Position numbers and translations under genes: made by a program. The notes beneath the pieces were generated by a model, which saw nothing but the letters and a program-made list of their open reading frames with translations, made no database searches and was not told the origin of the DNA. Below are positions 22,425 through 36,064 of a stretch of DNA of 64,000 bases, one piece after another (position 1 is the first letter of the stretch; the number at the start of each line of letters is the position of its first letter). This DNA is from Trematomus loennbergii. Taxonomy: Eukaryota > Chordata > Actinopteri > Perciformes > Nototheniidae. The DNA lies in assembly GCA_012861695.1 (NCBI GenBank), contig JAAOOA010000476.1, positions 1-64,000 of the forward strand. The letters run 5' to 3'.

Positions 22425-22505
22425 TTTTCTGCTGTAACAACGTAGGCTACTTGTCCCCTCTGTGGGACTAATAAAGGTTTTCTGATTCTGATTTGATTCT
22501 GAACT
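22425..22505 (+). mobile_element. LINE 3' tail
   Basis: The sequence CCTCTGTGGGACTAATAAAGG followed by TTCTGATTCTGAT repeats is a common fish non-LTR retrotransposon 3' end. Inverted relatives occur at 52630-52680 and 63300-63320. Confidence 0.5.
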
Positions 22506-23163
22506 ACGATGCTCAACAGCTCGCTTAACTTTGACGCTGATATCAGTTTGGTTTCCCACCAATCACGGGAGTATTGTGTATAGAAAGTGTTGAGTTATAT
22601 TTCTCGCGCTACCTTACATCCATGAAGGCAACATGACAGAGGGAGGGCTGTCACTCAGGATGCAAAACTACTCTTTGGTAAGCCCGCCCCCCCCAAGCAA
22701 CATCAGGGCCAAAAGTTTGAAAGCAAAAAAAACAAACGTGTGAAACCTGAAAAAAAACAAGATTTGAAACGAAAAAATAATTGTTTGGAATCCGAAAACG
22801 GAAAATCTGATTCAAATGTCAAAATATGTATAAAAGGAGTGGAGCTGTCTTTTAAGAAAAGTAATTAAGCTCGCTCCGACTTCTTTCTCTTTTTTCTATC
22901 GAAAAAAAGCGAACTATTCAGTCAGACAGCAATTATTATAAAAGTAAAGCAAGTACAATTTCAAGCACTTTAACCAAAATCCAAGCACTTCTCAAACCTT
23001 GAAAACACCACATGAAATTTCAAGCATTTTCAAGGATTTCCAGCACCCGTACGAACCCAGATTTATATAACGTGGTGTAAATACAAAACATAACATTTGT
23101 TTAGAGGAAAAATTCAGAGGGCGCCTTAAATTCTGCTTAAGTACATGTTCTAAAGGCAGGACT
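22506..23163. other. Intergenic stretch with a dispersed repeat
   Basis: At about 22955-23050 a repeat rich in CAAGCAC/CAAGCATTTTCAAGG matches one at about 5285-5350. No gene was recognised. Confidence 0.4.
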
Positions 23164-23550
23164 TTAAAGGTAGGGTAGGCAATTTGAGAAACCGGCTGGA
23201 GATCGCTAGAATTTGAAATAACACAACCGGAGAAAATCTGCCACTTCCTTATAGAGCCCCTCCTCCAACACACACGAACGCACACATGACCAATGAGGGC
23301 ACGAGATAAGTTTGTGCACAGATGGAAGGCTGACAGGCAGGTAGGCCATCCAGTTATTTTAGCCGGGCCAGCAAAATGATTGGTCGTGCTTTTTACAGTA
23401 CTACGGCTTCCACAGATGACATTTTTTTATGGATTTTTTGTCAAAGCACTTCAGATATTCATTGCTATCGGGATGTTAAGAGCATTCCATGGAATATAAC
23501 AAAAAGTGTATCTCGAGCCGGTTTCTCAAACTTACCTACCCTACCTTTAA
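23164..23550. mobile_element. TTAA-flanked MITE, family B copy 2
   Basis: A 387-bp element with ends TTAAAGGTAGGGTAGGC and CCTACCTTTAA. Its interior matches 28091-28480 in the same orientation (GCACGAGATAAGTTTGTGCA, GGCTGACAGGCAGGTAGGCC) and 3851-4222 in the reverse. Confidence 0.75.
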
Positions 23551-23591
23551 TAAACTGTTTTGACATAATAATGTAAGATTTCTACTTTAAT

Positions 23592-24089
23592 TTAAAGTGG
23601 ACCTATCATGCTATATTATAATAATATAGTGTAGGACCATACCTATATAAGGCATATTTATACCTTTTTTTTTTCAAAATACCAAACAGATCATGCATTT
23701 TAGCCATGCCTCATTTCGCTCAATTTGCACTTTTTTACCCCTGTTTTTGCAAGGGCTGATTCTGTGAGAACAGCACCACCTACAGGCCTGGCATATGTAC
23801 TACAGCGTCTCCAGCGCTTTCGAACGGCAATGGCCGTGGCTGTCTCCTCCTGATTGGTGGAGTTGGCCCAATAGCCGTAGCGCCACTGTCCTGACGTCAG
23901 GACAGTGTTCAAATCTGGATCAGTTTTTATCAGATCCGTTGCTGCCCCTGTTTTAGAGATTTGGGTATGGAGGAAAATAGAGAGGGTTGTGTTTTCTGAC
24001 ACTTGGTGAGTTCCCTGGAACACCGGGGACACATATTCATGTGATAAAAGACGTACAAAAGTGCATTTTGCATGATAGGTCCCCTTTAA
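23592..24089. mobile_element. TTAA-flanked MITE, family A copy 2
   Basis: A 498-bp element running from TTAAAGTGGACCTATCATGC to GCATGATAGGTCCCCTTTAA. It is nearly the same as the copies at 54361-54850 and, inverted, 58411-58908. It contains the 24-bp palindrome at 23884-23907. Its left TTAA lies only 41 bp from the end of the family B element. Confidence 0.85.
23884..23907. other. 24-bp perfect palindrome centred on TGACGTCA
   Basis: The arms CACTGTCCTGAC and GTCAGGACAGTG pair perfectly around the core TGACGTCA, which is the consensus cAMP-response/ATF site. The same 24 bp occur at 54646-54669, and a 16-bp version at 58596-58611. Binding is not shown, only sequence identity. Confidence 0.8.
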
Positions 24090-24391
24090 ATGGGGACTAT
24101 GTTCATTTTGAAAGAATTTGCTGCTGCAACCTTACTTGTTCTAATAAGACAAGCGCTTAAGCTAATGTTAGCACATTTCAGATGCATATTCCTGTTAAAC
24201 TGACATTAATATCTATTCACGACTTGTGACGCTTTAGCATTTAGGCATAATTGCCACTTGCAACAGTCACAGTTTTTTAAGCGTGTAAAAAATAGTGACT
24301 TTAAGGGAGAGTTGTGTCCACTACTAAGCTAATGACCATACATACACAAGATGTCAGTAAAGAAATGTATAGCATCATTTTCGCCTCTATT

Positions 24392-25151
24392 GGCGCTTTT
24401 TCCATGGTTTACCGGCCGCTTTTTTTGCTTTTCCACCAGGGGTAGTTCCGGCTCAGGGCTACTTTTTCACCTTTTTTCTGGCCCTCCAAAATCGAGGTTC
24501 TTACCGGGCCAACAACCGGGCTGAATATGCTAAACTAGTAACGTAAACACTCTCGACTGCTGAATGGTCAGAGAGAATCGCTGGCAAGGGGGCTACAACT
24601 ACAACAAAATGAACATATTTGACCGTGATTTAATTGTAATACACGTTTCAAAATGATGCCGAAGTAACAACATACTGATACCGTCTGCTGACAAGACGGC
24701 AGGCGAAAAACCTTTTAAAATGCATGTTTTCTGAATGGAGATCGGATCGATCAGGCTAAGCTAACGTTATACGCTCCGTCCACACTCACAACGGCCTACA
24801 GACAAAATAAACCAGCGACTGTATTCACCATGACAGAGACAGTCTGTGGTTTGTACTTGTTTAACTTTGTCTAGTTTCTGAACAGATATGAGGAGCTGTG
24901 AGCTCTGAGTGCTAACAGCTAATGGCTGATGTTTTGGTTTTGTGTGGTTCGCATTGAAGATGACGTCACGGCAGTTTTACGCAGCGTCGCTCCGCCCGCC
25001 GAACAGCCGATTGCCCCGCCTACACTGCGTTACTATAGTAACTACCCAGTTACTAAACTGTAATGGAAATGCAGCTTAAAGTGAGCCTGGCCTAGCAAGG
25101 CCAAACTAAGCTGTGCTAAGCCGTGCTAGGTCAGGCAGTGTGAAAAGTGCC
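24392..25151. repeat. Probable MITE with GGCGCTTTTTCC / GGAAAAGTGCC-like ends
   Basis: A left end GGCGCTTTTTCCATGG and a right end GTGTGAAAAGTGCC form loose inverted repeats, with subterminal GGCC-rich hairpins (GCCTGGCCTAGCAAGGCC). No clear target duplication was found, and no gene inside. Confidence 0.45.
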
Positions 25152-25417
25152 ATAAGTGAAGAGCTGCCAGGCTGAGAAGAGCTGAAAAAATACAGAAATT
25201 ATGCAATAAAATAAAATGCAGCCTGAAAATAAAGATGCTTTGCTAGTGAAATAATGCAGAAGGTGGTGGAAGGGAACTTTTTTTTTTAAAACAGGGAAGA
25301 GGCAAATAGAGGAATGAAAAAGGTCTCAAATAACTTCACCAGTGGAAAAGTTTGTCTCAAAAGGGTGAGAAGCGTGAGACGAGAAGGAGGAGAAAGTATG
25401 ACTTCAGCTGCCTGTTA

Positions 25418-26544
25418 TAGAGTGGCGAAGTCCCTCCCCTTCCGGGGGACCTCCATGGGACCTTATTCGGAAAAATATGATTGTGAAGTCAATGGAGAGA
25501 AAGATTATCTTTCGATCCGTTTGAATTGTGCCACGAATACACATGTGATGTTTGTCAATGTAAAAGATAATTTTGCAAGTCAAAAAAAAAAAAATGTGTC
25601 GTAAAACTGTGAAGTAACACATTTGTTTGTGTGAACCGCTCAATGAACTACATCTCTGGTCAACAACACACGTCACCAAGATGGCCGTCACTACTGTCTT
25701 GTCAACAACACGATTGACTATCTCACTATCAGCACAATGAAACACGTCCTGAAGAATGTCATGCAAGCTGCCTGCCTGCCTTCCTTGATTCTCTCTGAAC
25801 TGCCTGGTCGTTTTAAGTTTAATGTCAACCATTTGTGCAGATAGCATGAAGTAGAGAAGATCGCCGATGCTAACGTTAGCGTTAGCATTTCTCCCCCGGG
25901 CTTAAATGGTGTATTATAGTATGATCACACTGGTGACAGTACTATTCAAAGGGTTCACGAAATATGACTATACTCTTACTGTTTAACATTTTGGGTTACT
26001 TAATGTTACTTCATGTTCAGGCTAATAAAAATGACAAGGCTGTAATGCTAACTAACGTGCTAGCTACTAGCTAGGTAGCTAACTTGATCAAGCCACTCCT
26101 GGTCCTTTCATCAGACGGGAAGCAAAAGAACGAGCAAGACCCATTGCTGGTATAATAACAACCTGGTACTAAGCACACAGGCATCTTGTTAAAGTTATCT
26201 TAGCTTAGCCAGCGCCATATAGATAGATTATATCTATATTGCGCTGATCTTAGGTATCTGAATGGTGGAGGAAAACAATTGTGACATCACTTACGCGACT
26301 CTGGGATTTGTAGTCTTTCTAGTTACGTATTTTTGATAGTCTTATATTTCAACAGTTTTACGACAAACTGTGACTTTTTTGACATGGAAATTATTTTTAA
26401 GATTGACAAACCATATGTGTAATTCATGGCACAATTCAAACGGGATCGAAAGATAAGTTTTCTCTCCCATTGACTTCAATGCATAATTTTTCCGAAATAA
26501 GGTCCCATTACCCGGAAGTAAGTGGGCGTGACTTCGCCACTCTA
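25418..26544. mobile_element. THAP-type DNA transposon remnant, copy 2
   Basis: A 1127-bp element with ends TAGAGTGGCGAAGTC and its inverse, flanked by TA on both sides. About 180 bp at each end pairs. The interior carries a minus-strand THAP-domain start at 26184. It is the uninterrupted counterpart of 60-2009, in opposite orientation. Confidence 0.8.
26071..26184 (-). pseudogene. THAP zinc-finger N-terminus, 37 codons
   Basis: The frame opens MPVCLVPGCYYTSNGSCSFF and continues through FPSDERTRSGLIKLAT to a TAG. A C-x4-C pair after the start, an F-x-FPSDE segment and a position equivalent to the W-I-K of THAP folds are visible. The distal C-x-x-H ligands are missing, so the zinc fold is incomplete. 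THAP domains bind the ends of P-element-type transposons; this is presumably the leftover first exon of such a transposase. Confidence 0.6.
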
Positions 26545-28090
26545 TACAGCACAGGAAGAAGTTAGCAAGCACACCCAAACACAGAGTTTAACACAACTGG
26601 AGCCATGCTAGCTAACCTGTTAGCCTGTATTTAGGCACAGAAGTTCTTTGAGACAAATGCTAACATTGGTTTGCTAACATGCTCAATATCAGAATAACAT
26701 AATAATGTTAAATGACATGCTAAACATAGTGGCTTGTCTTTTATGCTGCTGCAACGCAAACATTTCCCAAATTGGGATCAATAAAGTACATCTTCTTATC
26801 TTATAAACACACTTGTATTAAATAACCATGTTAACCATCTTAGTTTAGCATGTTCACCATCTTAGTTTAGCGTGTAAACATGCTAACACATAGGTACTAT
26901 TCACTAAAACTAGGCTAAAGACAGAACTAATGGGAATTCGTTGATAAAGTATACGACCAATTGAAAGTATGACCTTATAAAAGACTGAGGGTCACAAAAG
27001 TCAGTCGGATTCACCCATGAATATCTGTACAAAATGTTCAAACCATTTTATAGATGTTGAGATGCTGCTAGCACGGCTAAAAGTAGCAGTGGGCCTACAA
27101 GCCGTCTAAAGACATTTTGAAATTAGCACAGATTGTTTGAATATTAAACCCTGAGATGAGAATCATTGGTAAACAACCGGACTGAGAGCATGTTGCTTTA
27201 AATACCATTTAACATAAAGAAAATGTTATATATAATCTGTGTTAAATGCAGAAATGCACCCTGAAAATGCATTGGAAGCTAAAAGGTAAAGCAGAACCAA
27301 TGTGTGAGTATTTCAGAGACATAGAGAATATAAATATACTGAGAGGTGTTTGGTAAAAGTGCTATGTAAAGCAAAAACTCACCTTGAAGAGTCAGGTTTC
27401 CTAAATAACAAATGTACACTTTGCAGAGACACTCCTTAAAATCAATTTCCCATCATGCCCCTGAGCCATGTGTTGTGTCAGGTCAGAATTAGCACATTGA
27501 TTCTGTTAATGAGGGTCAGACATCTGCTTTGCACAGGGTTTATTTTCCTCCCTCAGACAGATTTAACCTGTGATTCATGTCAGCGAGTTGGCAGCTAGCG
27601 ACCCTCACCCAGTCAAAGGGGGGAGAGGGGGGGAGGAAACCCACACAGAGAGATTTATGAACTCACCTCAAACAGGAACTACAGAACAAACATTGACTTG
27701 TTCCACATCACAGCTGTGGTTTCCTCATGCCTAGGGAAACCGTTTGTGTAAGAAGTCACAAAGAAGGACTCAGAGATCTTAGATTTTTTTATTTCTGAGT
27801 AATCCTAAAGCCTTTTTCCTTTGAATTGATGACTTTAATCTCAGTAAACTTGTCATTTTTTTTTTGCAAATGTCTTTATAATCTTGGAGTATATTCAGAT
27901 GTTCCTGTAAATTCTTCCAAATGTTTTCTTGTAAATGTACAATGTACCTCTATCCACTTTTACTCCAAAATGTGTGTTTTTCCTCCTGAATGTACCACTC
28001 TAATCTCAGAAAATATCAACGTTTTTTCCCATAAATTCCTCAATTTAATCTCAGAGAATCTTGTAAAATATTTTCTCGAAAATTAAAGAC
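26545..28090. other. Intergenic stretch, LINE tail near its start
   Basis: At 26745-26810, CCCAAATTGGGATCAATAAAG with TCTTATCTT repeats is a LINE 3' end (Rex-type by appearance). No coding frame with a domain was seen beyond it. Confidence 0.4.
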
Positions 28091-28480
28091 TTAAAGGTGG
28101 GGTATGTAATTTTGGAGAAACCAGCTCGAGTGCGCTAGAATTTGAAAGTACGCAGCCTAAAAAAATCTGCCTCTTCCTTCAGACTTCCTTAGAGCCCCTC
28201 CTCCAACACACACGTACGCGCACATGACCAATGAGGGCACGAGATAAGTTTGTGCACGAGATGGAAGGCTGACAGGCAGGTAGGCCATCCAGTTATTTTA
28301 GCCGGGCCGGCTCAGATGATTGGTCATGCTTTTTACAGTACTACGGCTTCCACAAATGAATTTTTTTTATGTATTTATTGTCAAGCATTTAATATATTCA
28401 TTGCTATCGGGATGTTGAGAGCATTCCATGGAATATAACAAAAAGTGTTTCTGAAATAAATTACATACTCCCACCTTTAA
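28091..28480. mobile_element. TTAA-flanked MITE, family B copy 3
   Basis: A 390-bp element from TTAAAGGTGGGGTATG to CCACCTTTAA, the closest relative of 23164-23550. It is non-coding. Confidence 0.75.
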
Positions 28481-31299
<2,819 letters not shown>

Positions 31300-31395
31300 T
31301 CAGTGGACCCCCCCGTTGTAGGACTTCCTGTACATGTTGAAATCTGTTTCTACAAAATGTGTCGTGACAGGCTGCTTGTACAGAGGGTTGGAGGC
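31300..31395 (-). CDS. itgb5: Integrin beta-5: last coding exon (cytoplasmic tail)
   Basis: It encodes ASNPLYKQPVTTHF, then VETDFNMYRKSYNGGVH and a TGA at 31300-31302. NPLY is the membrane-proximal NPxY motif that binds talin PTB domains. The ending SYNG-V-x is, to my knowledge, the beta-5 signature, whereas beta-1 and beta-3 end in NPKY-EGK and NITY-RGT types. The distal NKSY-like motif reads RKSY, so the asparagine is replaced. The exon follows a CCCCTCCAG acceptor in phase 0. Confidence 0.9.
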   Translation of the reverse strand, partial: ASNPLYKQPVTTHFVETDFNMYRKSYNGGVH

Positions 31396-31869
31396 CTGGA
31401 GGGGAGAGAGATGAAAACAGAACGTCACACAAAGGAAAGAAATGAGAGCTTTGAACTTCTAAATCTCTCTTAAAAGCTCCCCTACCTACCTACCTAAAAC
31501 GGATCGGTAAGTACAAATATAAATAGGAAGATATGTGAAACTAAATAAAAAGAGAAATAATGTCCTGCTATCAGTCGGGTCTATATTTTTACTGGAAAAT
31601 TAGCATTTTATTTCACGTTATTAACAATTTTTCCGCCTCACAAACCAGGCACTTTTTTCAAGCAGTTTGGATTTCAGTTCAGGTATTCCGATATTTTACA
31701 AATCCTAACTGAAGTAATAAATAATACTCATTAAGCAGAGTGGCCCACTTCAGAATAATATACATTATTTTATTGAATTATGTTTGTTGCATTAATGCAT
31801 CATAAAAAAAGGAACTAAATAAATACTTTTATAAAACATGTTTGGTTTAACGGTAGATTGAGTCCTCAC

Positions 31870-32036
31870 CATCTCGAAGCGGGCTCGTGACCCTGCGCTC
31901 TGGAAACGTGAAAACTCCCTCCGGTCATGAACGGTGATCGCCAACTTCCACACGGCGAGCAGTACCACCCCCACCAGCAGGATGCTGCCCACCACCGCCA
32001 GCAGCACCACCATGGCATCCGGACCCCCACCACACT
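31870..32036 (-). CDS. itgb5: Integrin beta-5: transmembrane and juxtamembrane exon
   Basis: The 167-nt exon begins by completing the codon for the E of PECGGG. It then encodes the transmembrane helix ([20 protein letters not shown]) and the conserved inner-membrane segment [15 protein letters not shown], ending RARFEM at a GTGAGG donor. The HDRREF stretch forms the salt-bridge clasp with the alpha-subunit GFFKR and the start of the talin site. The small-residue GSILLVG pattern packs against the alpha helix. Confidence 0.92.
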
Positions 32037-32160
32037 CTGAGGAAAGTAGATCAGATTCAAAAACTCAAATCCACATCTAGTCAACCATTGGTGAGAACAA
32101 CATCTCTTGTGGATGAAAGGAAAAAACTGCAAAATGTGGTGTTTTGTGCATGGATCCGGT

Positions 32161-32994
32161 CAGAGGCGGGAAGTAGTGGAGTACAAATACTTCGTTACTG
32201 TACTTAAGTACATTTTTCTGGTATCAGTACTTTACTCCACTACTTATTTCTCTGACGACTTTTTACTTTGACTTCTTACATTTTCAACACAAATACCTGA
32301 ACTTTCTACTTCTTACATTTTGAACACAAATACCTGTACTTTCTACTTCTTACATGTTTAACACAAATACCTGTACTTTCTACTTCTTACATTTGAACAC
32401 AAATACCTGTACTTTCTACTTCTTACACTTTGAACACAAATACCTGTACTTTCTACTTCTTACATTTTGAACACAAATACCTGTACTTTCTACTTCTTAC
32501 ACTTTGAACTCAAATACCTGAACTTTCTACTTCTTACATGTTGAACACAAATACCTGTACTTTCTACTTCTTACATTTTCCAAACAGGCTGGTTCCTTTA
32601 GTTTGAATGTGTGTTTGGTGGCGTGATCATTTTATATTAGAGTCATGCGTGCCTATTGATTTGAACACGATCCGTGTATCCATCATTTCCTGGTCTTCTC
32701 TAAAGAAGAGGGACCAATGAAAACGTTGTCATGTTGCCGTTGTTCAGCATGGAAACATTCATTAGCTAACAATGACATTATTGTTCTATTAATATAAAGG
32801 GAGGTCAGGTACTCTTTAAAACAGCTGCTAGTTATGGGTACTTTTTACTGAAGTACATTTGAAAGCCCATACTTCTTTACTTTGACTTGAGTAAAGAAGT
32901 TTAGTCAGTACTTCTACTTTTACCAGAGTATTTTTAAACACGAGTATCTGTACTTCTACTTGAGTAAAGGATGTGTGTACTTTTGCCATCTCTG
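32161..32994. mobile_element. hAT-type MITE with exact 8-bp target duplication
   Basis: The ends CAGAGGCGGGAAGTAG and the inverse CAGAGATGGCAAAAG are flanked by GATCCGGT on both sides (32153-32160 and 32995-33002). An internal array of about eight 37-bp units (TTTCTACTTCTTACATTTTG, AACACAAATACCTGTAC) spans roughly 32260-32580. It is non-coding and lies in an integrin intron. Confidence 0.85.
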
Positions 32995-33282
32995 GATCCG
33001 GTAATGGCAGCGAACATCAACAACAAAGGTCTTACAAAGTCTGTTAGACCTTTAAAAGTCAAGCTAGTGTTCAAATGGAAGGTTCCTTTATTCTCATTGA
33101 ACAAAAGGTTGCAAAATGAATGCAAGAAGTAGTCCCTTGATGCTACATGAGAAAAAACTAACTTATTTGTGTAGTGTGTGAGGATCCTTGTGTTATTTTT
33201 AACACCATCAATATATTCTAAATGCCCTCAGAGGAATGGAAAGTGAAGGAGTATGTAATGTGTTGCTGTTTGCAGCGCTGAC

Positions 33283-33402
33283 CTGGTTCTTTCAGAGCGG
33301 TGAGGATGGATTGTCCGCTGGCGTGTTCAGAATACGTGAACTTCATGACACAGTCGTTTTCTGTCTTATAGAGACAGAGCACCGCGCCGGGGTCCTCTGT
33401 GT
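33283..33402 (-). CDS. itgb5: Integrin beta-5: beta-tail domain exon, C-terminal part
   Basis: The 120-nt exon encodes TEDPGAVLCLYKTENDCVMK, then FTYSEHASGQSILTALKEP, the membrane-proximal beta-tail domain with its two cysteines. The split codons agree on both sides (G+AC = Asp; G+AG = Glu). An AV-LC-YKT...DCVM-FTY pattern is the family consensus. Confidence 0.9.
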
Positions 33403-34660
33403 CTGAGAGGGACAAGAGAGAGAGAGAGAAACACAAACTGTTACTGAAAGAAACACTGAAAAGGATTAGAACATATCTTATAGCAGTTACAATCATCAGC
33501 TCTTTTCCTTAAACTGGTTTCCAAAAGAAGGTGGAGAAAAACTTAGTTCAGTCATATCAACAGTTCACCTTTAATGAGCACAGCATGTTAAAAAACATCT
33601 GATTCAGTTGTTTTTGTTAACTACTTTTAAGCTTATTTGCTATTTATGTTATTTTAGGGAAGATGTTATTGTAATTGAATTAGGATCCATCTACTTTACT
33701 CTATTTGAAATATTTTCCTCATTCTGTACAAGCTCACTTTATACTTGTGTTTAGTAAAATATAGTTTTTTTTATGATCATATTATTATCTGTCAACGTTT
33801 GGCGAGAAAGGAGGGGTGGGGTTAAACTGCGTTTTAATCAGTTATAATAATTTTGGTTAATTTCTTGTTACAGATCAAATCTGATGCAGAAAAGCAAAAT
33901 AATAACCTAGACAAATCTAAGTTCAGTCTTAAATTATTATATGTCAAAATGTGTGTTAGTTGATTTATATTCTCTCTGAAAGACTATACTTGTTATTTTA
34001 GGAAAATGTACTTGTAATCGGATAAGGATCCATCTACAGTTCTGTATTTTAATTGTTTCTTCATTCTGCAAGGCCTCACTTTCTACTTGTGTTTTTGGAG
34101 AAGATATTATCATACCATCATTTTTATAATCTGTCGAGGTTTGGTTTCAGATTCAAGAGCAAAGAGAGAAATATGTGAAAAATGGGGTTAAACTGAGGAG
34201 GGAAAAGCTCGTGAACGCTGCTCACATCGCCTGAATTTCTCTGCTGTGAAATCATAACTGAGAGCCGAGACGCTGATAGTTTGGATTTCCTCGTTTTCAG
34301 TCAGTCTTCATCACCCAGAAACACTCAAACAGCTCCCAGGCGAGGGTGAGGTCACTCTGCCCCCCCGTCACCCCTCCTGCTCTATTTCATGCTCAAACTA
34401 TCTGGAATGTACATGTGGAGTCCATTAACGCCGGACCGAGTGCAGAACTATCCGGAAAGCTGTGAAACATGTTGGACCGGGGCCAATATGGACTGCTCTT
34501 ATAACAGTTCCTGAACTAAACACACAGCCGTCCGTCTCCTCTCTAACGCAGGCAGCATCACGAAGGCCATAAATCACTGTGTGCTTATTAATGCATTCCT
34601 AAACATCTGCTGACTGTTGCACTCCAGGGTGAAGAATGTAACAAAACAGAGTATTTATAT

Positions 34661-35393
34661 TTAACACAGCTGATGTTCAGGTGTATATCAGTATGTAGTG
34701 TCTCTACTTTAAAGAGTCCTCTCCTGCTGATGTTCAGGTTCATATCAGTATGTAGTGTCTCTACTTTAAAGAGTCCTCTCCTGCTGATGTTCAGGTGTAT
34801 ATCAGTATGTAGTGTCTCTACTTTAAAGAGTCCTCTCCTGCTGATGTTCAGGTTCATATCAGTATGTAGTGTCTCTACTTTAAAGAGTCCTCTCCTGCTG
34901 ATGTTCAGGTGTATATCAGTATGTAGTGTCTCTACTTTAAAGAGTCCTCTCCTGCTGATGTTCAGGTTCATATCAGTATGTAGTGTCTCTACTTTAAAGA
35001 GTTCTCTCCTGCTGATGTTCAGGTGTATATCAGTATGTAGTGTCTCTACTTTAAAGAGTCCTCTCCTGCTGATGTTCAGGTGTATATCAGTATGTAGTGT
35101 CTCTACTTTAAAGAGTCCTCTCCTGCTGATGTTCAGGTGTATATCAGTATGTAGTGTCTCTACTTTAAAGAGTCCTCTCCTGCTGATGTTCAGGTGTATA
35201 TCAGTATGTAGTGTCTCTACTTTAAAGAGTCCTCTCCTGCTGATGTTCAGGTGTATATCAGTATGTAGTGTCTCTACTTTAAAGAGTCCTCTCCTGCTGA
35301 TGTTCAGGTGTATATCAGTATGTAGTGTCTCTACTTTAAAGAGTCCTCTCCTGCTGATGTTCAGGTTCATATCAGTATGTAGTGTCTCTACTG
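34661..35393. repeat. 57-bp tandem array 1 (about 13 units)
   Basis: TTAA recurs exactly every 57 bp from 34709 to 35336, twelve times, each unit starting TTAAAGAGTCCTCTCCTGC. Two variants alternate (GTGTATATCAG and TTCATATCAG) in the first half. Because 57 is a multiple of three, both strands stay open for over 260 codons; these are not genes. The following 140 bp match the element at 46541-47824. Confidence 0.95.
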
Positions 35394-35663
35394 GGACATG
35401 TCTCCATTCTTTAATGTTCAAAAAGCTCTTTTATTTTTCTCACACTGCCTGTGCTGCAGCACTCTTTTCACCCTCTGTCTGAAACCAGAGCCCAGTCTGC
35501 TCTGATTGGTTAGCTGGCCGGCTCTGTTGTGATTGGTCATACATGTGATTAAAGTAACATGCTCATGACACATTTGGATGTTAGTAAATATACTCCATCT
35601 TGTTTTAATTATACTGTCAGCGTGATTTAAAATATCTAGCATTGACACAATGGTGTTAGGCTG

Positions 35664-35665
<2 letters not shown>

Positions 35666-35743
<78 letters not shown>

Positions 35744-35754
35744 TGTTTGTGTTT
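35666..35754. repeat. (GT)n microsatellite
   Basis: Nearly pure GT repeats in the integrin intron. Confidence 0.95.
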
Positions 35755-35923
35755 CACATCAGAGGTGTTAAATATGTCATACTAACGGAAATCACTGGAC
35801 GATCGTTAACTCTGTCAGAGCTCCACAGAAAGAAAAGTCTAATAAAAAGTGACAGTGGAAGAAGTATGTCATGTGAAAAGTGAAACTGTTGCAGATGCTA
35901 CAGATGTGAATATGTGTCTGTGC

Positions 35924-35924
<1 letters not shown>

Positions 35925-35954
<30 letters not shown>
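35925..35954. repeat. (GT)n beside an integrin splice donor
   Basis: A 30-bp GT tract. On the transcribed strand it is (CA)n starting about ten bases past the exon border at 35964. Confidence 0.9.
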
Positions 35955-35956
<2 letters not shown>

Positions 35957-35963
35957 AACTCAC

Positions 35964-36064
35964 CGAGTGTTTCCATGGTGATGATTTCATCCTTGCAGAG
36001 GCGCTGGCAGGTCTGGTTGTCCGCGAGTCGTCCAGAGTTGAAGAGTCTGCACTCGATACACTCC
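35964..36064 (-). CDS. itgb5: Integrin beta-5: beta-tail domain exon, N-terminal part
   Basis: The 101-nt exon encodes ECIECRLFNSGRLADNQTCQ, then RLCKDEIITMETL. The four cysteines and the N-glycosylation sequon NQT are at family positions. It has a CTGCAG acceptor and a GTGAGT donor. Phases match both neighbours (AG+G = Arg upstream; G+AC = Asp downstream). Confidence 0.9.

Noticed and set aside
34588..35482. Open frames of 277 and 269 codons on opposite strands
   Set aside because: They only reflect a 57-bp (19-codon) repeat without stops in those frames. The peptides are pure 19-residue repeats on both strands, with no domain or splice context.
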